From: Rhodobacter sp.
GTDB taxonomy: Bacteria > Pseudomonadota > Alphaproteobacteria > Rhodobacterales > Rhodobacteraceae
Length of the DNA: 45,366 bases
Assembly (NCBI GenBank): GCA_027484985.1
Contig: JAIXRW010000014.1
Span: forward strand, 1 to 45,366
Direction of reading: 5' to 3'
Every line of letters begins with the position of its first letter. The first letter of the stretch is position 1. This document shows positions 27,866 through 37,856 of the stretch, piece by piece. Both the position numbers and the translations under genes were made by a program. The notes below the pieces were generated by a model. It was not told where the DNA came from and did no database searches. It saw only the letters and a list, made by a program, of their open reading frames with translations.

Positions 27866-29044
27866 TCAGGCCGCCCGTTCCAGTGCCGAAGCCGCACGGT
27901 CAAGGCGGGCGAGCGCTTCGGTGATGTCGTCGTCGGGGATGTTCAGCGCGGGCAGCAGGCGCAGGACATTATCGGCCGCGGGCACGGTCAGCAGGTGCTG
28001 GGCATAGGCGGCCTTGACCACATCGGTGTTGGGGGCCTTGCATTTCAGCCCAAGGATCAGGCCCTGCCCGCGCACGGCTTCGAAGATGGCGGGGTGGGCG
28101 GCGACAAGGCCTTCGAGCCCTTGACGGAAGCGCGCGCCCTTGCGGCCCACTTCGGCCAGAAAGGCATCATCGGCCACCAGTTCCACTACCTTGGCCCCCA
28201 CCGCGCAGCCCAAGGGGTTGCCGCCATAGGTGGAGCCATGGGTGCCTGCGGTCATGCCGCTGGCCGCGTTTTCGGTGGCGAGCACCGCGCCAAGGGGGAA
28301 GCCGCCGCCGATGCCCTTGGCCACCATCATGATATCAGGGGTGACGCCCGCCCATTCATGGGCGAACAGCTTGCCGGTGCGGCCCATGCCGCATTGCACC
28401 TCGTCAAAGATCAGCAGGGCGCCGGTGCTGTCGGCCAGATCGCGCAGGCCTTTCAGGCAGGCATCGGGAAGCACGCGGATGCCGCCTTCGCCCTGCACGG
28501 GTTCGACGATGATCGCGGCGGTCTGGTCGTTGACGGCGGCGCGCAGCGCGTCATGGTCACCGAATTTCAGATGGGTGAAGCCCGGCATGAGGGGGCCGAA
28601 GCCCTTGACCATCTTTTCCGATCCGGCTGCCGCGATGGCCCCTGTTGAACGGCCGTGGAAGGCGCCTTCGAAGGCGATGATCTGGGTGCGGTCGGGCTGG
28701 CCCTTTTCGTACCAGTATTTGCGGGCCATCTTGATCGCAAGCTCGGCCGCCTCGGTGCCCGAATTGGTGAAAAAGACGGTATCGGCAAAAGTATGGGCGA
28801 CCAGAAGGTCGGCCAGCCGTTCCTGTTCGGGGATGCGGTAGAGGTTCGAGACATGCCAGAGTTTGGCCGCCTGTTCGGCCAGCGTGGCCACCAGCGCCGG
28901 ATGGGCGTGGCCGAGCGCGTTCACCGCGATGCCTGCGCCAAGGTCGAGGTATCGGCTGCCATCCTCGGCCGTGAGCCATGAGCCTTCGCCTTTGACAAAG
29001 GCGAGGGGGGCGCGGTTATAGGTTGGCAGGACATGGGAGATCAT
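27866..29044 (-). CDS. argD: Acetylornithine aminotransferase ArgD
   Basis: PLP-dependent class III aminotransferase making acetylornithine, with likely succinyldiaminopimelate activity for lysine. It is 392 aa. FFTNSGTEAAELAIKMAR binds the PLP phosphate, EGAFHGRSTGA, LLIFDEVQCGMGRTG carries the PLP Asp, and K243 in MMVAKGIGGGFPLGA is the Schiff-base lysine. It precedes argF on the same strand and is divergent from gcrA. Confidence 0.96.
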   Translation of the reverse strand: MISHVLPTYNRAPLAFVKGEGSWLTAEDGSRYLDLGAGIAVNALGHAHPALVATLAEQAAKLWHVSNLYRIPEQERLADLLVAHTFADTVFFTNSGTEAAELAIKMARKYWYEKGQPDRTQIIAFEGAFHGRSTGAIAAAGSEKMVKGFGPLMPGFTHLKFGDHDALRAAVNDQTAAIIVEPVQGEGGIRVLPDACLKGLRDLADSTGALLIFDEVQCGMGRTGKLFAHEWAGVTPDIMMVAKGIGGGFPLGAVLATENAASGMTAGTHGSTYGGNPLGCAVGAKVVELVADDAFLAEVGRKGARFRQGLEGLVAAHPAIFEAVRGQGLILGLKCKAPNTDVVKAAYAQHLLTVPAADNVLRLLPALNIPDDDITEALARLDRAASALERAA

Positions 29045-29307
29045 GGCGCGGTCCTTGGAAGCGAAGCCCTAGCCGTAAAGGCTGGGCTTGGGAAAAGTCA
29101 ACGTGTCGGTGGGATTTGCCCCGGTTTCGGGCGGCAATGACGGCAGGCGCGGCGCGGTCAGCGTCGGCTTGGGGGAAAGGCGAAGGGGGCTTTCGGTGCG
29201 GTCATTCGCGCCCTTTAGCCGAGCGGGGGGCGATTGTCCAGCCGCGCGCGGCCTGTCATTGCCCATCAGGCTTGATCTTCCCGCCCCCGGCCTGTATCCC
29301 GTCCGCT

Positions 29308-29335
29308 TGTATCCGCCGACGGCCCGTCTAGAATA
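29308..29335 (+). promoter_or_regulatory. Putative gcrA promoter
   Basis: TTGTAT (29308-29313), 16-bp spacer, TAGAAT (29330-29335), 44 bp before the gcrA start. The rest of the 335-bp argD-gcrA gap shows no gene. Confidence 0.45.
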
Positions 29336-29379
29336 AGGCGCTAGACCTGACCTGTCGCAGCAACTCACGGGGAATGCCG

Positions 29380-30012
29380 ATGTCCTGGACCGACGAGCGC
29401 GTCGAGACGCTCAAGCGCATGTGGGCCGAAGGCCAGAGCGCCAGCCAGATCGCCAAGGAACTTGGCGGTGTGACGCGGAACGCGGTGATCGGCAAGGTGC
29501 ATCGGCTGGGCCTGTCGAACCGCGTGGGCGGCAAGGATGACGAAGAGATCGAGGTGGCGCCCGTTGCCGCCGCGCCGCATGTGGCGCCGCGGGCCGAACC
29601 GCGCCCCGAACCGGTGGCCCCGCGGGTCGAGCAGCCCGCCGCACCGCGCGCTGCGGCCCCCGAACGCCCCGCCCCCGCAGCACCCGCCGCCGCAGCCCCG
29701 CTTGCGGGCAATGTGACGCCCATTCCGCTGCGCAAGGCCATCGTGCCCGCAGGCCAGCCGCTGCCGCCGCAGCCTTCGGCCAACGAGATCAGCCCCGAGG
29801 CGCTGGCTTCGGTGCGCGAGGTGGAAAAGCGCGCGCGCAAGCTGACGCTGATGGAATTGACCGAACGCACCTGCAAATGGCCGATCGGTGACCCCGCGAC
29901 CGATGATTTCTGGTTCTGCGGCCTGCCGTCGCTGCCCGGCAAACCCTATTGCGAGGCGCATGTGGGCGTGGCCTTCCAGCCGATGAGCGCGCGGCGCGAC
30001 CGCCGCCGCTGA
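29380..30012 (+). CDS. gcrA: GcrA cell-cycle regulator
   Basis: Alphaproteobacterial regulator that binds RNA polymerase sigma-70 and methylated GANTC promoters. It is 210 aa. The N-terminus MSWTDERVETLKRMWAEGQS and ASQIAKELGGVTRNAVIGKVHRLGL form the HTH. A long Pro/Ala-rich linker (residues 60-125) follows, then the conserved C-terminal RTCKWPIGDP and FCGLPSLPGKPYCEAH. The start is ATG 29380 because GGGGA lies 6 bp upstream and homologues begin MSWTDER; ATG 29374 is too close to that site. Confidence 0.95.
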   Translation: MSWTDERVETLKRMWAEGQSASQIAKELGGVTRNAVIGKVHRLGLSNRVGGKDDEEIEVAPVAAAPHVAPRAEPRPEPVAPRVEQPAAPRAAAPERPAPAAPAAAAPLAGNVTPIPLRKAIVPAGQPLPPQPSANEISPEALASVREVEKRARKLTLMELTERTCKWPIGDPATDDFWFCGLPSLPGKPYCEAHVGVAFQPMSARRDRRR

Positions 30013-30021
30013 ACCGCAGGG

Positions 30022-30042
30022 GCGCCGCCACACAGGCGGCGC
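30022..30042. terminator. Hairpin between convergent gcrA and asmA
   Basis: GCGCCGCC-ACACA-GGCGGCGC, a perfect 8-bp stem, sits in the 43-bp gap between the two stop codons. No T-run either way; a shared terminator is likely. Confidence 0.5.
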
Positions 30043-30055
30043 GCCCGCGTCATGG

Positions 30056-32002
30056 TCAGTTTCCGCCCAGTAGCTGTTGCAGCAGCCCGTCTGCCTGATT
30101 GCCGATTTCTTCCTGCAAGCGGCGCTTGGCGGCATCTTCAAGGCTTTCGCCCTGTTGCTGGCCCAGTTCCTCGCCCGCGCGGCGCTTGATCTCGGCTTCG
30201 GCTTCCTTGGCCTTGTCGTCCAGTTTTTCGCGGGCGATGGCTTCAAGGTCGAGCCGGATTTCGGGGTTGTCCCATGGCCCTTGCACCAGCACCGGCACCA
30301 CCAGCTTGTCTTGGCCATCCGCCCCCTTGCGGGCCGAGGCGCGCAGGCTGTAGTCGATATCGCGCGCGCCGATGCCGATGCGCCCCGCCCCCTTTGCGCG
30401 CAGGAATTGCGATTGCAGGGCCAGATCGTCATTGACCAGCACGCCGTCGGTGATGGCAAAGGTGGCGGTCAGCCCGTCGAACACCGTCCGGCTTTCGGGG
30501 CCCATATCCTGCGCCTGCATCGCGGCCAGCATGGCGGGAATATCAAGTCCGCGAATCTCGCCCGGGCCAAGGGCAAGGCGCCCCGACCCGTCAAGCCGCT
30601 GCATCAGCGCCGCGATGGATGATCCGCCCGAAATCAGATCGACCGCCAGATCGCCGGTTCCCACCAGCCGGTCCACGCCCGCCAGATCGACCATCAGGGG
30701 TTGCAGCGACACGCCGCGCAGGTCGAGTTTGGCCGAGGCCGACAGACCCTTGCGGCTGTTCACCACCACCTGGCCCGCCGCCGTTCCGCCATAGGCGCCC
30801 GCCCGCGACAGGTCGATCACCGCGCGACCGGCATCGATGCCCACCCGTGCCCGCAGGTCGGACAGCTGAACCGACCCAAGGCGCAGGCTTGCGACCGAAA
30901 TGCCCAGATCGGCATCCAGCGCCTGCAACCCGTCAACCGCAAGCGGTGCATCGGACCAGCCCGAAGCTGCCGCGCCCGCCCCGCTGCCACCGGTTGCGCC
31001 CGTTGCGCCCAGTGCAAGGGTTCCGGTGGCAAGATTGCCCGACAGGCGCGGCCGCCCTGCGCCCAGCGACAGGTCAAGATCGCCCGTCACCTCGGTTCCA
31101 TCCAGCCCGATCCGGCCGCCGCGCAGGTAAAGATCGCCCTCGGCGCTGCGTGTGACCTTGCCCGCCAGTGTGACGGACCGCGCGCCAAAGCCTTCGGGCA
31201 GGGCAGGGGGCGGCAGGCCCGCAAGCGCGGCCAATGCCGACAGATCGCCCAGATCGGCATCAAGCTGGCCCTCGGCGGCCAAGGGCACCAGACCGGCGCG
31301 GCCGTCAAAGCCGATCGTCGCGTCCCCTGCGGTCAGCCGTGCCGTCAGCGGCACCACCTCGCCGCGATAGGCGGCCGAAAACGTGCCGATATCGGCCCCG
31401 AGCGCCATGGCCTGACCCGCCATCGTTCCGCTGGCCGAAAGGGTAAGCGGCCCGTCATAGGCGGGCAGGCGCAGATCGGCATCCAGCCCTTCGACAGTCA
31501 GCCTTTGCCCTGACTGATGGTTGATCCAGCGCAGGCGGGCGCCGCGCAGGGTGGCAAGGTCCAGCGTAAAGGGCGTGTCGGCCCCGGCCATGCCCGCCGT
31601 GGCGCTGCCGCCATTGCTGCCGCCAAAGACCCAGTTGCCGACCCCGTCCTTGCCGCGTTCGATCACGATATCGGGGTTGAGCAGCGAAAAGCCCGCCACC
31701 CGCACCTCGCCCGCCAGCAGTTTTTGCAGGTCAAGCCGGATCGACAGCCCCTCGGCCACCAGCATGGGGCCGGAATCGGACCATGGCGCATTGGCCAGCG
31801 TGACGCGCCCCGTCTCGACCCCCAGCACCGGCCAGAGCGTGGGCTTGACCGACCCTTCGATCACCAGTTCGCGCCCTGTCACGGCCGTGAACTGGTCGGT
31901 CGCCAGTCGCGCGACGCGTTCGGACGGAATGAGCGCCAGCGCCACAAGGGCCAGCATCACCAGAACGACCAGCGCCCCTGCCAGACGAAAGACCCACCGC
32001 AT
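30056..32002 (-). CDS. AsmA-family protein
   Basis: A 648-aa envelope protein. An N-terminal transmembrane helix (LAGALVVLVMLALVALALIP) is followed by the AsmA start VTGRELVIEGSVKPTLWPVLGVETGRVTLANAPW. The body is repetitive beta-rich sequence and the C-terminal AsmA_2 region contains DIDYSLRASARKG and VPVLVQGPWDNPEIRLD. The tail is charged and helical (KEAEAEIKRRAGEELGQQQG). Related proteins help move lipids or fold proteins at the outer membrane. The start is ATG 32002; ATG 32017 is also in frame. It converges on gcrA. Confidence 0.9.
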   Translation of the reverse strand: MRWVFRLAGALVVLVMLALVALALIPSERVARLATDQFTAVTGRELVIEGSVKPTLWPVLGVETGRVTLANAPWSDSGPMLVAEGLSIRLDLQKLLAGEVRVAGFSLLNPDIVIERGKDGVGNWVFGGSNGGSATAGMAGADTPFTLDLATLRGARLRWINHQSGQRLTVEGLDADLRLPAYDGPLTLSASGTMAGQAMALGADIGTFSAAYRGEVVPLTARLTAGDATIGFDGRAGLVPLAAEGQLDADLGDLSALAALAGLPPPALPEGFGARSVTLAGKVTRSAEGDLYLRGGRIGLDGTEVTGDLDLSLGAGRPRLSGNLATGTLALGATGATGGSGAGAAASGWSDAPLAVDGLQALDADLGISVASLRLGSVQLSDLRARVGIDAGRAVIDLSRAGAYGGTAAGQVVVNSRKGLSASAKLDLRGVSLQPLMVDLAGVDRLVGTGDLAVDLISGGSSIAALMQRLDGSGRLALGPGEIRGLDIPAMLAAMQAQDMGPESRTVFDGLTATFAITDGVLVNDDLALQSQFLRAKGAGRIGIGARDIDYSLRASARKGADGQDKLVVPVLVQGPWDNPEIRLDLEAIAREKLDDKAKEAEAEIKRRAGEELGQQQGESLEDAAKRRLQEEIGNQADGLLQQLLGGN

Positions 32003-32070
32003 CGCCACCCCCAACACTGCCCGAACTGTCCGTGCAGCCTAGCCTTGCGGGGGAAAGCGCCGCAAGCGCC

Positions 32071-33111
32071 CTAGTTGCGCGTCACCGGTTTTGACCGGAA
32101 CCTTGCCACCGTTTCACGCTCGGCCCGTTTGCAGACCATGGGCGGAAGATCGCGGTCCAAAAGCGACAGGTCCTCCAGAACCATTTCGCCCATCCGCTTG
32201 AAGGCGATGTCCAGCGCACCGGCGCGATGCGCCGACAAAAGAAATCCCGGAATGTCGCGCACCGGGTGGGCGGCGGGCAAGGGTTCTTGGGGAAACACAT
32301 CGGACGCGGCAAGGATATGGCCCGATCGCACCGCCGCCATCAGGGCCGGAAAATCCACCACATCGGCCCGCGACAACAGCAGGAACAGCGCCCCCTGCCG
32401 CATCGAGGCAAAGGCCGCTGCATCCAGAAAACCGCGATTCTCGCTGGTGACGGCGGCGGTGCAGAACACCACATCCGAATGCGCCAGCACCTCGTCCAGC
32501 CCGCAGGGGGTGGCGCCCGCTTCGCGCAGGCGCGATGCGGGAAGCCACGGGTCGAACACGCGCAGGCGGGGCTGGAAGCCGGTCAGCACCCGCGCCACCG
32601 CGCGGCCCAGATCGCCAAAGCCGATGATCCCGACCTCGGCCCCTGTCAGCAGGCGCGCCGTGGCATTGCCATCGCCGCCCCACAATTCGCGCCCCGCGCG
32701 GAAATCGGCATCGGCCCCGTGGATGTTGCGCAGCAAGGACAGCGCAAAGCCCAGACCGATTTCGGCCACGGGTTGGGCGAACACCGCCCCGGTTGTCACC
32801 ACATGGATGCCGCGACGGAACACCTCGTCATAGGGCATGTTGTTGAGAAGGTTCGATTCCACGTTGAAAATGGCGCGCAGGCCGGACAGGCGGGCCAGCG
32901 TGGCATGGTCAAGCGGCGGTTGGCCGATGATGTAGCGCGCCTGGGCAAGCGTGGCATCGGGCAAGGCGGGCAGGGTTTCATCGGTCGTTTCGACGATGCG
33001 GTAACGGGCCTGCAATTCGGCCAGCCGGTCAGGCGCGAAGATCAGCGGCAAAGACCGTGGCAGCGGGCAAGACAGGATGAGCGGGCGGGTATCGGGGGCG
33101 GCTTCGGACAA
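32071..33111 (-). CDS. D-2-hydroxyacid dehydrogenase, NAD-dependent
   Basis: A 346-aa oxidoreductase of the D-isomer 2-hydroxyacid family. The cofactor fold is VGIIGFGDLGRAVARVL. The catalytic Arg is in LLLSRADVVDFPAL, the Glu in DVFPQEPLP, and the His in LLSAHRAGA. Substrate unknown. The start is decided by AGGAG (complement of 33119-33123) placed 7 bp before a TTG at 33111, giving MSEAAPDTRPL; an ATG at 33189 is in frame but lacks that support. Confidence 0.88.
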   Translation of the reverse strand: MSEAAPDTRPLILSCPLPRSLPLIFAPDRLAELQARYRIVETTDETLPALPDATLAQARYIIGQPPLDHATLARLSGLRAIFNVESNLLNNMPYDEVFRRGIHVVTTGAVFAQPVAEIGLGFALSLLRNIHGADADFRAGRELWGGDGNATARLLTGAEVGIIGFGDLGRAVARVLTGFQPRLRVFDPWLPASRLREAGATPCGLDEVLAHSDVVFCTAAVTSENRGFLDAAAFASMRQGALFLLLSRADVVDFPALMAAVRSGHILAASDVFPQEPLPAAHPVRDIPGFLLSAHRAGALDIAFKRMGEMVLEDLSLLDRDLPPMVCKRAERETVARFRSKPVTRN

Positions 33112-33240
33112 GGGCGTTCTCCTATTCGCGGCCAAGGCTACAAAGCCGCCCGCGCCGCCGCAACGCCAATCACCGCGGATGCAGGGCACCGGGCGTTCCC
33201 GCCTGAAGGCCCCCGTGTCTGGCCCGCCGTCTGCCCCGTA

Positions 33241-33717
33241 TCAGGCCCCGTGATCGGGCGCCTTGCCCGAAGGCGCGGCATAGGGGCGGGTCACATCCTG
33301 CAAGGTGATGTCCAGCGCCTCGACCCCGATGGCAATCGCGCCGTCGCCGGCCAGAACCAGCGTCACCTCGCCCGCGCCATCGTCACCTGCGCGCCAGTCA
33401 ACCGACAGCACCGACAGCACAAGATCGCGGTCATTGCGGTCAAACCCGGACGAGCGGACGGACAGCGCCCCGTCCACCACCAAAAGCGCGCGCACCCGTT
33501 CATAAGGGCGGCCCGCCGCTTCGGCCGCGGCGCGGTCTTCCCAGCGGAAGCGGTTGATCAGGCAGGCAAAGCGGCGGCGCGATTTCTGCCATGTCAGATC
33601 GCCGGTTTGCAGCACCGCATCCTGCACCAGCGCCGAAATCACCGGCAGATCGGCCGCTTCCTGCGCGATCAGGCGCAGCGGGGCGTCATCGCCATCTTCA
33701 AACCGTGCATCCGCCAT
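33241..33717 (-). CDS. DUF2948 family protein
   Basis: A 158-aa conserved alphaproteobacterial protein of unknown function. LRLIAQEAADLPVISALVQDAV, LTWQKSRRRFACLINRFRWED and ERVRALLVVDGAL are typical. Its ATG overlaps the murA stop by one base (TGATG), so translation is coupled. There is no signal peptide. Confidence 0.88.
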   Translation of the reverse strand: MADARFEDGDDAPLRLIAQEAADLPVISALVQDAVLQTGDLTWQKSRRRFACLINRFRWEDRAAAEAAGRPYERVRALLVVDGALSVRSSGFDRNDRDLVLSVLSVDWRAGDDGAGEVTLVLAGDGAIAIGVEALDITLQDVTRPYAAPSGKAPDHGA

Positions 33718-34988
33718 CAGTTGCCCGTGATCCGTTCAATCTGTGCCCCGCAGGCCGACAGCTTTTCCTCGACCCGTTCATAGCCGCGATCCAGATGATA
33801 GACGCGGCTGACGACGGTTTCCCCTTCGGCGGCAAGGCCCGCCAGAATCAGGCTGACACTGGCGCGCAGGTCGGTGGCCATCACCGGCGCGCCGCGCAGT
33901 TTGCTGACCCCTGTTACCGTGGCCGTGCCGCCATGGACGTCGATCTTGGCACCCATCCGCATCAGTTCGGGGGCGTGCATGAAGCGGTTCTCGAAGATCT
34001 TTTCCTCAAGCACCGAAACCCCGTTTGCGGTGCAGAGCAGCGCCATCATCTGCGCCTGAAGGTCGGTGGGAAAACCGGGGAAGGGTTCTGTCGTCACATT
34101 CACCGCCTTTACCTCGGCCGATTTGCGCGACACTTTCAGCCCGCGCGGGGTTTCGCTGACCGAAACCCCTGCCTCGTCCAGCTTTTCGGCAAAGGCGCCG
34201 ACAAGCTCGATCCGCCCGCCCAGACATTCCACCTCGCCGCCGCAAATCGCGGGAACCAGCATATAGGTTCCCAGCTCGATCCGGTCGGTGACAACGGGGT
34301 GGGTCGCCCCGTGCAGCCGGTCAACCCCCTGCACGGTGATGGTGCCGGTGCCTTCGCCGTCGATCTGGGCGCCCATCTTGCGCAGGCAGCGGGCAAGATC
34401 GACGATCTCGGGTTCGCGCGCGGCGTTTTTCAGCACGGTCGTTCCCTTGGCCAGCGTTGCCGCCATAAGGGCATTTTCCGTGGCGCCGACCGAGACGAAG
34501 GGAAATTCCACCACCGCGCCGCGCAACCGCCCGCCCGGCGCCTTGGCGTGGACATAGCCTTCGCGCAGGTCAAGTTCCGCCCCCATCGCCTCGAGCGCTT
34601 TGAGATGCAGGTCAACCGGCCGCGCCCCGATGGCACAGCCCCCCGGCAGCGACACCACGGCATGCCCGTCACGCGCCAGCATCGGGCCAAGGACAAGGAT
34701 CGAGGCCCGCATCTTGCGGACGATGTCGTAATCGGCGGTGTGGTTGGTGATGGCATGCGACGACATGGCCAGAACCTGCCCGTCCTGAAGGCCTGCCACC
34801 TCGGCGCCCAGGGATTGCAGCAGTTGCGTCATGGTGCGGATATCCGACAGGCGCGGCGCATTGGTCAGCGTCAGCGGTTCCTCGGACAACAGCGTGGCGG
34901 GCATCAGCGTCAGGCAGGCATTCTTGGCCCCCGCAATCGGGATGACCCCGTTCAACGCGCCATTGCCTTTGACTACGATCGAATCCAT
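33717..34988 (-). CDS. murA: UDP-N-acetylglucosamine 1-carboxyvinyltransferase MurA
   Basis: First committed step of peptidoglycan synthesis: transfers enolpyruvate from PEP to UDP-GlcNAc. It is 423 aa. K22 and N23 in [15 protein letters not shown], the catalytic loop Cys118 in [15 protein letters not shown], and the Asp in [12 protein letters not shown] (302-313) are all present. The Cys means normal fosfomycin sensitivity of the enzyme is expected. The start is ATG 34988 ([10 protein letters not shown]); it is the middle gene of a small-ORF-murA-DUF2948 operon. Confidence 0.96.
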   Translation of the reverse strand: MDSIVVKGNGALNGVIPIAGAKNACLTLMPATLLSEEPLTLTNAPRLSDIRTMTQLLQSLGAEVAGLQDGQVLAMSSHAITNHTADYDIVRKMRASILVLGPMLARDGHAVVSLPGGCAIGARPVDLHLKALEAMGAELDLREGYVHAKAPGGRLRGAVVEFPFVSVGATENALMAATLAKGTTVLKNAAREPEIVDLARCLRKMGAQIDGEGTGTITVQGVDRLHGATHPVVTDRIELGTYMLVPAICGGEVECLGGRIELVGAFAEKLDEAGVSVSETPRGLKVSRKSAEVKAVNVTTEPFPGFPTDLQAQMMALLCTANGVSVLEEKIFENRFMHAPELMRMGAKIDVHGGTATVTGVSKLRGAPVMATDLRASVSLILAGLAAEGETVVSRVYHLDRGYERVEEKLSACGAQIERITGN

Positions 34989-34998
34989 GCCGCCTGCC

Positions 34999-35196
34999 TC
35001 ACTCGGTCTTGTCCTCACCGTCACGGACGGCACCGTTTTCCGCCCCCGATTGCCGCGCCCGCGCCTGCGCCTTGCGCCGCGCCATATTGGCCTTGAGCGC
35101 GGCCTTCAGCCGTTCTTCGCGCGCGGGCCTGACAGCCGCGCGCGCCTGACCGCGCGGGGCCGGGCCGGGTGCGATATCCTCGGGGTTCGGGTCCAT
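34999..35196 (-). CDS. Small basic conserved protein upstream of murA
   Basis: A 65-aa protein, highly charged, with a helical core [22 protein letters not shown] and no hydrophobic segment. It is 10 bp before murA. Similar small Arg/Lys-rich proteins are seen before murA in related bacteria as I recall. Function unknown. Confidence 0.65.
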   Translation of the reverse strand: MDPNPEDIAPGPAPRGQARAAVRPAREERLKAALKANMARRKAQARARQSGAENGAVRDGEDKTE

Positions 35197-35431
35197 CAGG
35201 GCTGTCTATACGATGCCGCGCGAAGGGTCCAGATTGCGCGCAGGCCCCGCATATCCGCAGGCCCCGTGCCGCCCGACGCCCCAGCCAGCGGGCACCGCCC
35301 ATCCCCGCCCCTTCACCCGCCCCGCTGCCCGCCCCGCCACCCGCACGACAGGTGCCGATTTGCTCTTGCACCCATTTCCGAATGCGTCTAATCACCCGCC
35401 ACGTCGCGGGCCAAGCCCAGAACACACCGGC

Positions 35432-35506
<75 letters not shown>

Positions 35507-35565
35507 TCATATCTCTTTGAAATCTCGCAAGTATCTGGAAACCCAGACGGTTCTTCGCCATAACT

Positions 35566-35589
35566 GGTACACATGGCGGGTACACATGG
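35566..35589 (+). repeat. Tandem GGTACACATGG repeats near attL
   Basis: Two copies of GGTACACATGG at 35566-35576 and 35579-35589, 13 bp apart. A partial copy GGTACACA occurs inside the right end at 44825-44832. Position near both ends suggests integrase arm-type binding sites. Confidence 0.45.
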
Positions 35590-35597
35590 GACTAAGA

Positions 35598-37247
35598 ATG
35601 GCAACGCCTTGGAAGCATCCGAACGGAACGTTCTACGTTCGGGAACGCGTGCCGAGTGACCTTGTTTCCATCGCAAAGGACCGCGAAGTCCGGATTCAAG
35701 TCGACGGAGAAATGAAGAAGGTCAGGCTTGGCCAGACTATCAAGCTGTCACTGGAAACCAAAGAGCCGAGCATTGCGAAGGAGCGATAGCGTGTTGTCGC
35801 GGCCGAGGTCCAAGACATGTGGGCGCGCCTTCGGAACGAGCGTGACGAGGGGCCAGAAAAGCTGACGGCAAAACAGATCGCCGGACTGGCCGGGGAGTTC
35901 TATCACCAACTCTGTCAGGAGTTTGACGACGATCCCGGCGATGCGATTGGATGGGAAGAAGGTGCTTACGTCGTGTTGCAGGACTGCTGCCCTGACTTGG
36001 ACGATGTTCGCCCATCTAAGCGACGCCTTCAGCAAGCCGCCGAGGCAAGGGAAAGGCGTTTCGGCAAGTCCGCTGACAGTCTCTTGGTCCGACACAAGTT
36101 GACCGTCAGCCCTGCAAGTCGTGATGCTTTGTTGAAAGAATTGGTCGACGCATTTGCGCTTGCCGCAGAATACCATTGGCGCAGGGCAAAGGGTGATTTC
36201 GCACCGGACCCGGCAGCAAACCGTTTCCCGGAATTCGCTCCCGTTCAACCAAAGGAGAAGAAACGTCCTATCGACCAGATCACCTTGGACGATCTGTTCT
36301 TGGACTGGAAACTGCTACATCTCGCCAACGGGAAAGCGGAAAGGACCGTGGCCGACTATCGCCAAAAGTGGGAAAGCCTAGCCAGCTACTCTGGCACTAC
36401 CGAAGCTGAAGCAATCACCAAGGCCACTATACGTTCGTGGTGTGCTTCGCTCATGCATCCTGAGCCGGGGAGCGGTCAGACCCCACTCTCACCTAGAACC
36501 GTCAGGATGAAGTATCTTGCGGCGGTAAAGGCGATTTATGGCGTGGCAGTAGAAACTGGGAAGATCGCGGAGAATCCTGCCGCTGGCTACGCGCCCAAGG
36601 TGGCAAAACCTAAGCGTGAGCGTCCGCAGGGTTTCACGGAAGATGAAGCAGCCACGATCCTCACTGTCAGCCGAAAGGCATTAGACAACCTTGGCCGAAT
36701 GTCTCCCGACAACAAACTGGGCGTCCGTTGGATTCCCTGGGTCTGTGCCTTCACAGGTGCAAGGGTTGGGGAAGTCGCACAGTTGCGGAAGGAGGATTTC
36801 AGAGAGGATAAGGGCATCCCTTACATCAGGATCACACCCGAAGCAGGGGCAGTGAAGGGGCGAAGGTATCGGGACGTTCCTTTACATCCTCAGTTGGTGG
36901 ACGAAGGTCTTCTAACCTTCGTACGCAGCCATGCTCCCGGCTACCTGTTCTTTTCGGCAAAGACCCCGGAGGACGCCGTGAAGAAGGCGAATAGCGTTGC
37001 AGGGAAGGTCAGCCAGTGGGTACGGAAGGATGTCAAGATCACGGACGACCGGATCAGCCCGAACCATGCTTGGCGGCATCGGTTCAAGACCCTGTGCTTC
37101 CTGTCAGATGTTCCACCGGACTACGCCGAAGTGCTGATGGGGCATGAAGATGGACGCGCGGCGCGGGGCTATGGCGACTATCCGATTTCTGCGCTTGCAA
37201 GGGAAATCCGTAAGCTTCCCGTCTTGCACTTCGAAAAGGACGCCTGA
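35598..37247 (+). pseudogene. Tyrosine-family site-specific integrase interrupted by an amber stop
   Basis: One continuous frame from ATG 35598 to the stop at 37247 (about 549 aa) is broken by TAG at 35787-35789, codon 64. Before it is an N-terminal segment MATPWKHPNGTFYVRERVP; directly after it the protein resumes with RVVAAEVQDMWARL. The C-terminal catalytic domain is complete: Arg in FTGARVGEVAQL, HAWRHRFKT, LMGHEDGRAARGYGDY with the nucleophile Tyr. A restart at ATG 35817 is possible, since GAGG lies 8 bp before it, giving 476 aa. Either the gene is inactive, translated by restart without the N-terminal region, or read through. It is adjacent to attL as expected. Confidence 0.8.
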
Positions 37248-37856
37248 CCGGAGACCCAACATCTGCTATTCGGCCCAGACCGATCTACCATATATGGTAC
37301 AGGCCAAGGTCTGGGTATTTAGGGCCTCCTTAACCGGAGGGCTGACCCAATCTAGTGGGATAGAGGATCAACATATCTCTAGTGCTCATAGATGATGTGG
37401 TAAGGATTCCCCTCCCGGTCAGTACAGTTAAGGTAAAATCTAAGAACACTAGTAGGGACCACTGAGGTGAACTTGAGCAGCCCATACCAGATGGCTTAAG
37501 TGCTGGCCTTCTTCGGGGTCTCCCCCTCACTGAGGGACCAAGGAACACAGGCATCAAAATGATAGCGATTTCGCCCGCTGTTTTCGATCTTTCCCTGCTT
37601 CCCGTCCTGTCAGACCACGCCTCTAAATCACACACCCCCGCAGAGGCCGTAGGAGACTCGCCATAGGGCCTTTGGGTCTTGGCATAGGCAAGGGTAGCCA
37701 AGATGAATGACGGCCCTTCTGCGCGTTTCTGACGAGTCCTGCGGACAGGCTGGCCCCTTCCACATTCCGCCATAGTCGACCGGCCCAAGCGCACAGGGTT
37801 ATTGACCGAAAACATTCAACCCGTGATGGTGTCAGCGTACCCGTAAGGACGCTTGC
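37248..37856. other. 609-bp gene-poor gap before the R-M gene
   Basis: No reading frame here has recognisable domains. A perfect 14-bp palindrome TACCATATATGGTA lies at 37286-37299, 38 bp after the integrase stop, and CCTCC/GGAGG arms form a small hairpin near 37325-37342. AAGGAC about 8 bp before the R-M start is its ribosome-binding site. The region is long enough to contain a control element for the R-M gene. Confidence 0.45.

Noticed and set aside
37330..37815. 161-aa minus-strand frame in the island gap
   Set aside because: No recognisable domain, no good ribosome-binding site and unnatural composition; treated as non-coding.
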